This document shows positions 1-8,120 of a stretch of DNA of 64,000 nucleotides, piece after piece (position 1 is the first letter of the stretch; each line of letters starts with the position of its first letter). The translations under genes and the position numbers were made by a program. Source of the DNA: Lachnospiraceae bacterium (GTDB lineage Bacteria > Bacillota > Clostridia > Lachnospirales > Lachnospiraceae); the NCBI GenBank assembly GCA_022652545.1, contig JALCRM010000001.1, positions 186,001 to 250,000 on the forward strand, given 5' to 3'. The notes under the pieces are model-generated. The model was not told where the DNA came from and did no database searches. It saw nothing but the letters and a program-made list of their open reading frames with translations.

Positions 1-2775
1 GAAACTGGCCGCCGCGTACATGCGGGAGTGGTACATCCACTGGTCGAGCACGGTGAGCGGACGTTCCGGCAGGGCAAGGTGCGAGATCGAGTCCTCGGAC
101 AAAACAGCGATATCGTAGCTGTTGATCATCTCGGGGATGCCGTGATTGATCTCGGGGTCGATGTGATAAGGTCTGCCTGCCAGCACGATGCCATGGATAT
201 GATGTTCTTCCATGTATCGGAGCGTCTCTTCGCCTTTGGCCTGTATATCCCGGCGGCAGGCAGCCATTTCTTCCCAGCCGGCGGCTGCTGCGGCTTTGAC
301 ATCCGCGGCAGGTATGGAGGAAAATTCATTGACGAGCGCTCCGGTCACCGTGTCCAGCGATTCAAAGGACAGGAACGGGTTGCGGAAGTCCACCTGCCCC
401 GAGGTGATCTCATCCATGTTGTTCCGGATGTTTTCCGAATAGGAAGTCACGATCGGGCAGTTGTAGTGGTTGTCGGCGCCCTGCACCTCCTTCCGCTCAT
501 AGAACAGGGCGGGGTAGAAGATGAAGTCGACCTTCTGGTGGATGAGCCATTCCACGTGGCCGTGCGCCAGCTTGGCCGGGTAGCACTCCGATTCGCTGGG
601 AATGGATTCGATGCCCAGTTCGTAAGTGGCGTGTGTGGAAAGCGGGGAAAGCACGACCCGGTAGCCGAGTTTCCGGAAAAACACCGCCCAGAACGGATAA
701 TTCTCATACATGTTGAGGACGCGGGGGATACCGACGGAACCGCGAGGCGCCTTGTCGGCTTCCAGCGGCTCATAGTCGAAGATACGCTTCAGCTTGTATT
801 CGTAGAGGTTCGGAATGCCCTTGGAATTGCGTTCCTTACCCAGGCCGCGTTCGCAGCGGTTGCCGGAGATGTACTGGCGGCCGCCTGTGAAGCGGTTGAT
901 GGTCAGGCGGCAGTTGTTGGTGCAGCCCTTGCACTTGGCCATGGAAGTCTCGAACTGCAGGTCTTCGATCTGCCTGAAGGTGAGCATCGATGTTTTGACA
1001 GGGAAGCCGTTGTTCTCTTCGACAGCCTGGCGGTAGCGCTCGCGTGCGATCAGGGCCGCACCGAACGCGCCCATGATGCCTGCGATATCGGGGCGCACGA
1101 CGTTCGCGCCGGAGATGCTTTCGAAAGCGCGCAGCACGGCGTCGTTATAGAAAGTACCGCCCTGCACGACGATGTTGCGGCCGAGCATGGAGGCATCCGA
1201 GACCTTGATGACCTTGAAAAGCGCGTTTTTAATGACGGAGTAGGAGAGGCCGGCGGAAATATCCGCGACGGAAGCGCCTTCCTTCTGCGCCTGCTTGACT
1301 TTGGAGTTCATAAAGACCGTGCAGCGCGTGCCGAGGTCGATCGGATTTTTGGCAAACAGCGCGGCCTGTGCGAAATCCTGTACGGAAAGATCCAGGGATT
1401 TGGCAAAGGTCTCGAGGAAGGAACCGCAGCCGGAGGAGCAGGCTTCGTTCAGGGTGACCGAATCCACCGCGTGGTTGCGCAGGCGGATGCACTTCATGTC
1501 CTGCCCGCCGATGTCCAGGATACAGTCCACCTCCGGTTCAAAGAAGGAAGCGGCATAGTAGTGGGCGATCGTCTCCACTTCGCCGTAGTCGAGCATGAAG
1601 GCGGCTTTGAGCAGCGCCTCGCCGTAGCCTGTGGAACAGCTGCTGACGACGTGCACGTCTCTGGGGATGATGGAGTCGATCTCGCGGATCGAACGGATGG
1701 CCGTACGCAGCGGCGAGCCGTTGTTATTGTCGTAGAACGAGTAAAGGAGGGAACCGTCTTCTCCGACCAGTGCCAGCTTGGTCGTCGTGGAACCGGCGTC
1801 GATGCCGAGATAGCAGTTGCCGTGATACTTTTTGAGGTCGCCCTTGGTGACCTGGGCCACGGAATGGCGTTTCCTGAATTCCTCATAGTCCGCTTCGGAT
1901 GCGAAAAGAGGCTCCATCCGCGCCACTTCAAAGCGGAATGAGAATTCCTTTGACAGGCGTTCCTCCAGCGAAGGCAGGGAAAGGGCGCCTTCGGGTCCGG
2001 CTGTCATGGCGGAGCCGATGGCCGCGAACAGGTGGGAATTGTCCACTTCGATGGTATGCTCGGCGTCCAGCTTCAGAGTGCGCACGAAAGCTGCCCTGAG
2101 TTCCGGCAGAAAGTGCAGCGGTCCTCCGAGGAAGGCCACGTGGCCGCGGATGGGCTTGCCGCAGGCAAGGCCCGAAATGGTCTGGTTCACGACGGCCTGG
2201 AAGATGGAAGCAGACAGATCTTCCTTGGTGGCGCCGTCGTTGATGAGCGGCTGTATGTCGGATTTGGCAAAAACACCGCAGCGCGCCGCGATCGTATAGA
2301 GGGACTTATAGTCTTTGGCATAGGCGTTGAGTCCTGCCGCGTCGGTCTGCAGGAGCGAAGCCATCTGGTCGATGAAGGAGCCGGTGCCGCCTGCGCAGAT
2401 CCCGTTCATGCGCTGTTCCACATTGCCGGCTTCGAAATAGATGATCTTGGCATCTTCTCCGCCCAGTTCGATGGCGACGTCCGTTTTGGGGGCAATCTCC
2501 TGCAGGGCCGTCGAAACAGCGATAACCTCCTGCGTAAAGGGAATCTGCAGGTAATTTGCCAGCGTAAGGCCGCCCGAGCCGGTGATCACGGGACTGACGG
2601 ATATTTCACCCAGTTCGTCGCAGGCTTCCTTTATCAGGTCGTGGAGTGTAGCGCGGATATCCGCGTGGTGCCGTTTGTAATCGGAGAACAGGAGTTTGTG
2701 GCGGCTGTCCAGGACCGCGATCTTGACGGTGGTGGAGCCGATATCTATACCAAGAGAATAGCTTTCTTCAGACAT
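1..2775 (-). CDS. acyl-CoA dehydratase activase, double BcrAD/BadFG-type ATPase (3'-truncated by window edge)
   Basis: Read on the minus strand from ATG at 2775, this frame stays open to base 1 (925 codons) and continues beyond the window. It is absent from the ORF track, probably because no stop lies inside. Two ASKHA-type ATPase domains are visible. The first begins at residue ~7 (SLGIDIGSTTVK) and has a Cys in CAGGTGSF near residue 127. The second begins near 320 (LGIDAGSTTTKLALVGEDG), with CSSGCGSF near 445. A cysteine cluster CKGCTNNC follows near 613, then a DUF2229-like region (GIPRVLNMYENYPFW). In this family each ATPase domain binds ATP and a shared [4Fe-4S] cluster and activates 2-hydroxyacyl-CoA dehydratase-type radical enzymes. 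The long two-domain form is typical of anaerobic Clostridia, and its client enzyme is unknown here. A TGAGG ribosome site precedes the start. Confidence 0.9.
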   Translation of the reverse strand, partial: MSEESYSLGIDIGSTTVKIAVLDSRHKLLFSDYKRHHADIRATLHDLIKEACDELGEISVSPVITGSGGLTLANYLQIPFTQEVIAVSTALQEIAPKTDVAIELGGEDAKIIYFEAGNVEQRMNGICAGGTGSFIDQMASLLQTDAAGLNAYAKDYKSLYTIAARCGVFAKSDIQPLINDGATKEDLSASIFQAVVNQTISGLACGKPIRGHVAFLGGPLHFLPELRAAFVRTLKLDAEHTIEVDNSHLFAAIGSAMTAGPEGALSLPSLEERLSKEFSFRFEVARMEPLFASEADYEEFRKRHSVAQVTKGDLKKYHGNCYLGIDAGSTTTKLALVGEDGSLLYSFYDNNNGSPLRTAIRSIREIDSIIPRDVHVVSSCSTGYGEALLKAAFMLDYGEVETIAHYYAASFFEPEVDCILDIGGQDMKCIRLRNHAVDSVTLNEACSSGCGSFLETFAKSLDLSVQDFAQAALFAKNPIDLGTRCTVFMNSKVKQAQKEGASVADISAGLSYSVIKNALFKVIKVSDASMLGRNIVVQGGTFYNDAVLRAFESISGANVVRPDIAGIMGAFGAALIARERYRQAVEENNGFPVKTSMLTFRQIEDLQFETSMAKCKGCTNNCRLTINRFTGGRQYISGNRCERGLGKERNSKGIPNLYEYKLKRIFDYEPLEADKAPRGSVGIPRVLNMYENYPFWAVFFRKLGYRVVLSPLSTHATYELGIESIPSESECYPAKLAHGHVEWLIHQKVDFIFYPALFYERKEVQGADNHYNCPIVTSYSENIRNNMDEITSGQVDFRNPFLSFESLDTVTGALVNEFSSIPAADVKAAAAAGWEEMAACRRDIQAKGEETLRYMEEHHIHGIVLAGRPYHIDPEINHGIPEMINSYDIAVLSEDSISHLALPERPLTVLDQWMYHSRMYAAASF

Positions 2776-2792
2776 CCGTTAACCTCAGAATC

Positions 2793-2833
2793 AAAAAAAA
2801 CACAAGATATACATTCTTATATGTTATATATCT
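2793..2833 (-). promoter_or_regulatory. AT-rich hairpin followed by T8 in the activase leader (possible attenuator)
   Basis: Downstream of the predicted start, the minus strand has AGATATA ... TATATCT (2833-2805). A further CAT/ATG pair can form after a bulge. A run of eight T lies at 2800-2793, all before the ATG. The order hairpin then T-tract resembles an intrinsic terminator in a 5' leader. The stem is almost purely A/T, so it may be too weak to terminate. Confidence 0.3.
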
Positions 2834-2853
2834 ACAAGATTACGTGCATAGGG

Positions 2854-2883
2854 ATTATAGAATGTTGTTCTCCCAAAAGTCAA
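2854..2883 (-). promoter_or_regulatory. sigma-A-type promoter of the activase gene
   Basis: On the minus strand TTGACT (2883-2878) and TATAAT (2859-2854) are separated by 18 bases. The start would lie near 2847, giving a leader of about 70 bases before the ATG at 2775. Confidence 0.65.
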
Positions 2884-2923
2884 CGAGACAAGGCACCGCC
2901 AAATATTAAATTACGGTAAAGCA

Positions 2924-2932
2924 TGCTATAAT
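2924..2932 (+). promoter_or_regulatory. extended -10 promoter for the rhomboid-like gene
   Basis: TGCTATAAT is a perfect extended -10 element, with no convincing -35 box. The predicted start is near 2939, about 25 bases before the ATG at 2964. This argues against the longer ORF start at 2931, which lies inside the -10 box. Confidence 0.6.
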
Positions 2933-2963
2933 GCACGTAAACCGAAGAAAGGCAGCAGCTCTG

Positions 2964-3989
2964 ATGGATAAATTCGAACGCAAATATGGAAAGTATGCTA
3001 TAAAAAACCTTTCGCTGGCCCTGATCCTGTGCTACGGGTTCGGCTACCTCATCCAGATCGTCAACAGCGGCTTTCTCAACTGGCTGTCGCTGAATCCGTA
3101 CGCCATTCTGCACGGGCAGATCTGGCGCCTCTTTACGTGGATCATCGTCCCGCCGGACACGTCCAATCTGTTCTTTGTGGCGATCATGCTGTTCTTTTAC
3201 TACAGCATCGGCACCGCGCTGGAAAGGACCTGGGGCACCTGGCAGTACAATGTCTATATTTTTTCGGGCATGTTTTTTACGGTGATCGGCGCTTTCGTGT
3301 TTATGGCGCTGGCCTACCTGTTCCAGGGCAGCATTATCGGCGCCCTCGGCCCCTCCGTCTATTTTCCCGCCATGGCGAAGTACTTCAGCACCTACTATGT
3401 GAACATGTCCATTTTCCTGGCTTATGCCGTGACATACCCTGACATGCAGGTGCTTTTTATGTTCATTATCCCCCTCAAAGTCAAGTATCTCGGCATTCTG
3501 TATGCCGTTTTCATGGTGGTCGAGGTGGTACAGGCGGGGTCCGTCCTGCGCCTGCCGATCGCGATCGCGATCCTGGCTTCCCTCTTCAACTTCTTCCTGC
3601 TCTGGCTGCGGCTGCACCGCAGCAGCCTGGATCCCCAGCAGAGGCGCAGACGGGCGCAGTTCCGGAAGGCGGTACAGAACAGGTCTGCCGGAAATACTGC
3701 CGGCAGCGGCAGACAGGGCGGAGAGCAGACAAAACAGCAGACAGACCGGAGCACAGGGCATTATCACTATCCCGGCGGCGCACTGCACCGCTGCGCCGTG
3801 TGCGGAAGAACGGACATCACAAACCCGGAGCTGGACTTCCGCTACTGCACCAAATGCGAAGGTGACTACGAATACTGCAGCGACCATCTGTTTACGCACA
3901 TTCATGTAAAAAAGGGCGACCGCAGCAGTTTCGATGCACAGGGGCATGTGAAGAACGGCGCGGGAGTCGCAGATGAACAGAATTCCTGA
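2964..3989 (+). CDS. rhomboid-like polytopic membrane protein, probably inactive, with C-terminal zinc-binding region
   Basis: The protein has 341 residues from ATG 2964. GAAAGG lies just upstream, and the alternative start 2931 falls in the promoter. Residues ~15-215 form several hydrophobic segments in a rhomboid-like layout: WRLFTWIIVPP, then ALERTWGTWQYN, then GALGPSVYFP. The expected GxSG serine motif is replaced by GPSV, and I find no catalytic histidine in the last segment, so proteolysis is unlikely. The tail is basic (QRRRRAQFRK), then Q/T-rich. It ends in a cysteine/histidine set, CAVCG ... YCTKC ... YCSDHLFTHIH, resembling a B-box or zinc ribbon. The function is unknown. The gene overlaps the next one by 17 bases, so translation is probably coupled. 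Confidence 0.75.
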   Translation: MDKFERKYGKYAIKNLSLALILCYGFGYLIQIVNSGFLNWLSLNPYAILHGQIWRLFTWIIVPPDTSNLFFVAIMLFFYYSIGTALERTWGTWQYNVYIFSGMFFTVIGAFVFMALAYLFQGSIIGALGPSVYFPAMAKYFSTYYVNMSIFLAYAVTYPDMQVLFMFIIPLKVKYLGILYAVFMVVEVVQAGSVLRLPIAIAILASLFNFFLLWLRLHRSSLDPQQRRRRAQFRKAVQNRSAGNTAGSGRQGGEQTKQQTDRSTGHYHYPGGALHRCAVCGRTDITNPELDFRYCTKCEGDYEYCSDHLFTHIHVKKGDRSSFDAQGHVKNGAGVADEQNS

Positions 3990-5787
3990 GATCATCCACT
4001 ATTTCTGGATCGGCGGCGCCAAAAAGCCGGATCCGGTGCTGCGCTGCATCGCATCCTGGAAAAAATTCTGCCCGGACTGCCGCATTATGGAGTGGAACGA
4101 GCACAATTTTGACTTTACCCGCAATGCATATATGCGGCAGGCCTACGAGGCAAAGCGGTGGGGATTTGCCACCGACTGCGCGCGTCTCGATGTCGTCTAT
4201 GAATACGGCGGGATCTATTTTGACACGGATGTGGAGCTGATCGCCGATCCGTCCCGGCTGTTCGGGGAAGAGGCCTTCATCGGCTTCGAGGACGCCGGAA
4301 ACGGAGAGCTGTACGTCAACACAGGGCAGGGGTTCGGCGCGGCGCCCGGCAATGCCCTGATCGGCAGGGCCAGGGACCTTTACGACAGGCTTTCCTTCGT
4401 GCGGGAAGACGGATCGCTGAATCTGCTCACAACGCCGTATTACACGACCATGACGCTGCGGCAGTACGGACTGGTACAGGAAAACAGGGACCAGGAGCTG
4501 CCCGGCATGAAGGTCTTCGCGACGGATGTGTTTTGTCCGAAGAGCTACGTCACCGGGGAAGTGCACTGCACCGGACGCACGGTATCGATCCACCATTTTG
4601 ACGCTTCCTGGCAGGACAGTTCTGTACGCAGCGCCGCCCTGCACAGACAGAAAGTGCTGACAAAATACGGCCGGAAACTGGGACAGGGCATTCTCGTGGC
4701 GGAAAGCGCGCGAAAGAACTACACGCCTGCGCAGCTTCTGAAGGCAGTGCCGGCTGCCGCGGGCAGGGCAGCAGGGCGGAAGCTCCGGAGCCTTGCGGTG
4801 ACGGTGCCGTTCTACGGCCGTCTGCTGTCGGGAAAAGGAAACGCAGCCGCAGGTCCGGCGCCCGGCTCTTTACCTGCGGAGGAAAACCCGGATGCGGGCT
4901 GCGAAATGTTTTCCCTGGCCTGCCGCAGGCAGCTTGCGCCCCTGCATACCGGTTTTTACATTCCCTGCACCGGAGAAATACAGGAAGCGCAGGGAGACAG
5001 GAAACAGAAGGAAAGCAGGGTCGTCTGCGGAAACGCCTGCTCCGGGGAAGGCCGTCTGTTCGGGATCTGGGCACCCGGGACGGACCTCGCCGCCTGGAAG
5101 GGGTCGGTGCTGATGGGCGCCGGACTGACGGCGGAAGACCTTTATCCCGATGCGGCCCGCAACCGTATGCTGCGCGCCGTGCTTTCAAAGAGCGGGATCC
5201 ATTCGGTGCGCGACCGCGCTGCGGAAAAGATGCTCCGGAGACTGGGCATCCCCAATGTACTGTATACCGGGGACCCGACGCTGTGGGATCTTACGCAGGA
5301 GCAGCTGCAGGCCATTCCCCGGGGGAAAAGCGATACAGCGGTATGTACGCTGTCCGCCGCCTGCCGGGACGTCGAAAAAGACAGGGACATACTGCGGACT
5401 TTGCGGGAAATCTATGCGAAGGTATTTTTCGTACCGCTGTCTTCCGGAGATGAGAAATATTTTGAGACCCTGGGGCAGGAAGGCATTGAGTGTGTGCCGG
5501 CCGGCAGCCCGGAAAGCTCCATCCTTCCGCAGAATGGCAGCTTCGACTGTATCAGCACTTCGTTTTATGCGGCTGTGAGTGCGCTTCGCGGCGGACACCG
5601 CACGCTGTTTATACAGACCGGGAAGAGCTTCGGCCCCGCGGCGGCGGATGCCGGCATGGCGCTCATACGCAGGGAGGATGCACAGTATTACCTTGCGGAC
5701 AGGCTGCGTACGCAGTTTGAAACGAAGATCACGATACCATGGGAAAACATCGGGAAATGGAAGAATCAATTCGGGGGAAAGCCTTGA
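3973..5787 (+). CDS. GT32 glycosyltransferase fused to a pyruvyltransferase-like domain
   Basis: The protein has 604 residues. The N-terminal ~235 residues are a family 32 sugar transferase: IPEIIHYFWIGG at the start, then RLDVVYEYGGIYFDTDVEL with the DxD metal and nucleotide-sugar motif. After a basic A/G/P-rich linker, residues ~310-604 resemble polysaccharide pyruvyl transferases (SVRDRAAEKMLRRLGI followed by YTGDPTLWDL). That half is shorter than a full PPT domain and seems to lack its first sub-domain, so it may be regulatory or an enzyme remnant. A frame-shifted pair is not needed to explain it, since the frame is continuous. GGGAG precedes the ATG. The true pyruvyl transferase follows directly, so the product probably works in the same glycan pathway. 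Confidence 0.8.
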   Translation: MNRIPEIIHYFWIGGAKKPDPVLRCIASWKKFCPDCRIMEWNEHNFDFTRNAYMRQAYEAKRWGFATDCARLDVVYEYGGIYFDTDVELIADPSRLFGEEAFIGFEDAGNGELYVNTGQGFGAAPGNALIGRARDLYDRLSFVREDGSLNLLTTPYYTTMTLRQYGLVQENRDQELPGMKVFATDVFCPKSYVTGEVHCTGRTVSIHHFDASWQDSSVRSAALHRQKVLTKYGRKLGQGILVAESARKNYTPAQLLKAVPAAAGRAAGRKLRSLAVTVPFYGRLLSGKGNAAAGPAPGSLPAEENPDAGCEMFSLACRRQLAPLHTGFYIPCTGEIQEAQGDRKQKESRVVCGNACSGEGRLFGIWAPGTDLAAWKGSVLMGAGLTAEDLYPDAARNRMLRAVLSKSGIHSVRDRAAEKMLRRLGIPNVLYTGDPTLWDLTQEQLQAIPRGKSDTAVCTLSAACRDVEKDRDILRTLREIYAKVFFVPLSSGDEKYFETLGQEGIECVPAGSPESSILPQNGSFDCISTSFYAAVSALRGGHRTLFIQTGKSFGPAAADAGMALIRREDAQYYLADRLRTQFETKITIPWENIGKWKNQFGGKP

Positions 5788-6908
5788 GGATCGGCATTAT
5801 CACCTGGTTTTACTATGAAAACTACGGGACCAGGCTGCAGGCCCTGGCGCTGCAGCACTATCTGCGGGATCTCGGGCATACGGCTGAGCTCATCAACTTT
5901 GTGCCGCCGGAATCCAGGGTGAAGGGATACAGACCCAGGCAGAAACTGTCCGAGAAGATAGACAGCCGCATTCTGCGGAGGTACAGGCAGAAGGCAGCCA
6001 GGGATTTTACGGCACAGATCCGGGAGAAAAGCGAAAAACTGGACGCCTCACTCCGGAGACTGTGCCTGCTTTCCGAGCCGGCAGAGGACGATGAGAGTTT
6101 TATCCGTATCTGCAATTCCTACGATCTGCTCATCTGCGGCAGCGACCAGATCTGGAATCCATACTGGTTCCACCGGTACTATTATGCGGACTTTCCGGAG
6201 ATCCTGACGCCGAAGATCTCGTATTCGCCGAGCATCGGGATAGATGTGACCGATGCGGCACAGGCAGACCGGATCAGGGAGGCAGTCGGAAAATTCGCAG
6301 CGCTTTCGGTGAGGGAAAAAGGCTCGGCTGACTGGCTTTCCTCGCTTACGGGAAGGCCGGTCGCCTGTACGGCAGACCCGGTACTGCTGCTGCGGGCATC
6401 CGAGTGGGATGCCCTCCTGAAACTGGAGGACACGGCGGAAGAACCGTATGCAGCCGTCTATTTCCTGAGTGACAGCAGAAGACACTGGAGGGCGGCGGAG
6501 AAATTCTGCACCGGCAAGGGCCTGAAGGCGGTCGTCATTCCGGCGCAGGGGCGTTCCTATTACGAACGGGGAACGATCGCGGCGGATGCCGGCGTCGAGG
6601 ACTTTGTGAGGATCCTGAGGAACGCGGAATACGTCATCACGGATTCCTATCACGCGTCTCTTTTTTCCGTCATTTATGAAAAACAATTCCGGGTCTTCGA
6701 GCGCTTCCGGCCGGACAGTGAGTCCTCGCAGAACCGGCGCATAGATGATTTTGCGGAAATGTTGGGACTGCAGTCCTGTCTGCTGCGGTACGGGACAGAC
6801 AGTCTTGATTTTGCGGAGCCGATCCCCTACGGGAAGGTCCGCGCGCTGAAGCGGGCCGGGATAGAAGAATCCGTACAGTATCTTCAGAAGGCGGTGCAAT
6901 GCAGATAA
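5784..6908 (+). CDS. polysaccharide pyruvyl transferase family protein
   Basis: The domain begins at RIGIITWFYYENYGTRLQALAL, a typical PPT start. It continues with ICGSDQIWNP, SVREKGSADWLSSLTGRPVACTADPVLLL and ITDSYHASLFSVIY. Family members transfer a pyruvyl ketal from phosphoenolpyruvate to a sugar, usually in cell-wall or capsule glycans. The track starts at 5739, deep inside the previous gene. I prefer TTG at 5784 because GGGGGAAA lies at the right distance and TTGA overlaps the upstream stop, giving 374 residues. The stop overlaps the next gene by ten bases. Confidence 0.87.
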   Translation: MRIGIITWFYYENYGTRLQALALQHYLRDLGHTAELINFVPPESRVKGYRPRQKLSEKIDSRILRRYRQKAARDFTAQIREKSEKLDASLRRLCLLSEPAEDDESFIRICNSYDLLICGSDQIWNPYWFHRYYYADFPEILTPKISYSPSIGIDVTDAAQADRIREAVGKFAALSVREKGSADWLSSLTGRPVACTADPVLLLRASEWDALLKLEDTAEEPYAAVYFLSDSRRHWRAAEKFCTGKGLKAVVIPAQGRSYYERGTIAADAGVEDFVRILRNAEYVITDSYHASLFSVIYEKQFRVFERFRPDSESSQNRRIDDFAEMLGLQSCLLRYGTDSLDFAEPIPYGKVRALKRAGIEESVQYLQKAVQCR

Positions 6909-8065
6909 ATGATGAAAACAGATGCTCAGGCTGCTCAGCCTGCGCGCTTGCCTGTCCTGCCGGATGCATAGAGATGAAACTATCGGAAGAAGGCTTCCTC
7001 AGGCCCTGTATCGACGCCTCAAAGTGCCTGAACTGCGGCCTGTGCCGACGGATCTGCATTTATGGCGGAAACCGGGCAAAGCCGCTCGACAGCGGCACGC
7101 TGTACTCTGCGTATGCGGCAGACAGCGGGCTGCGCGGGAGTTCCTCCTCCGGCGGCGTGGCTGCCGTCATGGCCCGCCAGGCGATCGGAGAAGGAAGCTT
7201 TGTCTGCGGGGCAGTCTACGATCTTGCAGGGCAGTGTCCCAGGCACACGGTCTGTTCGTCCCTGCAGCAGGCCGAGGCACTGCAGGGCTCCAAATATCTT
7301 CAGAGCCGCTGCAGGGAAGGCTTTGCGGAACTGATTGCAAAACTGCGGCAAAACAGCGCGGCAGAGGCCGTTGTGTTCGCGACGCCGTGCCAGGTCGCCG
7401 GCCTGGATGCCGTACTGACGCAGTTCGGACTGCGGCAGCGGGTGATCCTGATCGACAACTTCTGCCACGGGGTCCCCACTTACCTGCTCTGGCAGAGATA
7501 TCTGGAAGAGCTGGAAAGGAACCGGCACATCCCCGCAGAAAGCATTGAAAAGGTCACCTTCCGGGACAAGCGCATTTCCTGGCACCGGTATTACATGCAC
7601 ATATCGGGCGGCGGCAGGAACTACTGCGAACCTACGGCACGGGACAGTTTTCTGTCTGTTTTTACCGGCTATATGGTAAACCAGAGGGAATGCCTGGACT
7701 GCCGCTTCCGCAATGCGTCCGCAGCGGATGTGAGGCTCGGTGATTTCTGGGGCAGGCGATACCGCGGCACCGAAAAAGGATATTCCATGATGCTTGTTTT
7801 GACAGAAGCAGGAAAGAAATTCTGCGACCGGCTGGACGGCATAGAGCGTATGGAAGTGCCTGTGGAGGAGCGGAAGGGACAGCAGCACGAGGACTATCCG
7901 TTCCCGCGTTTTTACGACAGGACGATCGCCATGCTGAAGGCCGGCGAGATGCCGGAACGCATTCTGGAGCTGTATGTGCCGGAACGCAGGCGGAAGCAGA
8001 AACGGCTGCGCTCCTGGTTCAGCACGGATCTTCTGAAATACCTGAAATACAGGAATAAACAATGA
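6899..8065 (+). CDS. FrhB-like iron-sulfur/flavin oxidoreductase (coenzyme F420 hydrogenase beta-subunit family)
   Basis: The protein has 388 residues. Two 4Fe-4S motifs sit at the N-terminus (CSGCSACALACPAGC and CLNCGLCRRIC). Then come SSSGGVAAVMARQAI, FATPCQVAGLDAVL and VRLGDFWG, the usual landmarks of the FrhB N- and C-terminal domains. The F420 name is inherited: no F420 gene is seen and F420 is not expected in this lineage, so a flavin-dependent reduction using ferredoxin is more plausible. The family is repeatedly found next to pyruvyl transferases in polysaccharide loci, as here. Its substrate in that context is unsettled. Confidence 0.85.
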   Translation: MQINDENRCSGCSACALACPAGCIEMKLSEEGFLRPCIDASKCLNCGLCRRICIYGGNRAKPLDSGTLYSAYAADSGLRGSSSSGGVAAVMARQAIGEGSFVCGAVYDLAGQCPRHTVCSSLQQAEALQGSKYLQSRCREGFAELIAKLRQNSAAEAVVFATPCQVAGLDAVLTQFGLRQRVILIDNFCHGVPTYLLWQRYLEELERNRHIPAESIEKVTFRDKRISWHRYYMHISGGGRNYCEPTARDSFLSVFTGYMVNQRECLDCRFRNASAADVRLGDFWGRRYRGTEKGYSMMLVLTEAGKKFCDRLDGIERMEVPVEERKGQQHEDYPFPRFYDRTIAMLKAGEMPERILELYVPERRRKQKRLRSWFSTDLLKYLKYRNKQ

Positions 8066-8120
8066 GCAGGCACCGGCTGCCCATTTCGGAGAATCTGAAG
8101 ATTCTCCTCATGGAGGTATT
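8064..8120 (+). repeat. leader repeat copy 1: GGCACCGGCTGCC plus hairpin plus SD
   Basis: GGCACCGGCTGCCC (8069-8082) is followed by CATTTC. A perfect hairpin GGAGAATC-TGAA-GATTCTCC (8088-8107) and TCATGGAGG come next, just before the ATG at 8121. Closely related leaders occur at 8866-8961, 13864-13896 and 53922-53957. Confidence 0.6.

Noticed and set aside
28-1941. 637-residue + strand ORF at the left edge
   Set aside because: The minus-strand frame contains two intact ATPase domains over the same bases; this ORF is its shadow.
3973-5787. two genes joined by a frameshift or sequencing error
   Set aside because: The frame is continuous through a long linker and no second start with an SD is seen between the halves. 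A real fusion is simpler.
6899-8065. true F420-dependent hydrogenase subunit
   Set aside because: No other hydrogenase or F420 gene is present. The context is glycan biosynthesis, so only the family name is kept.
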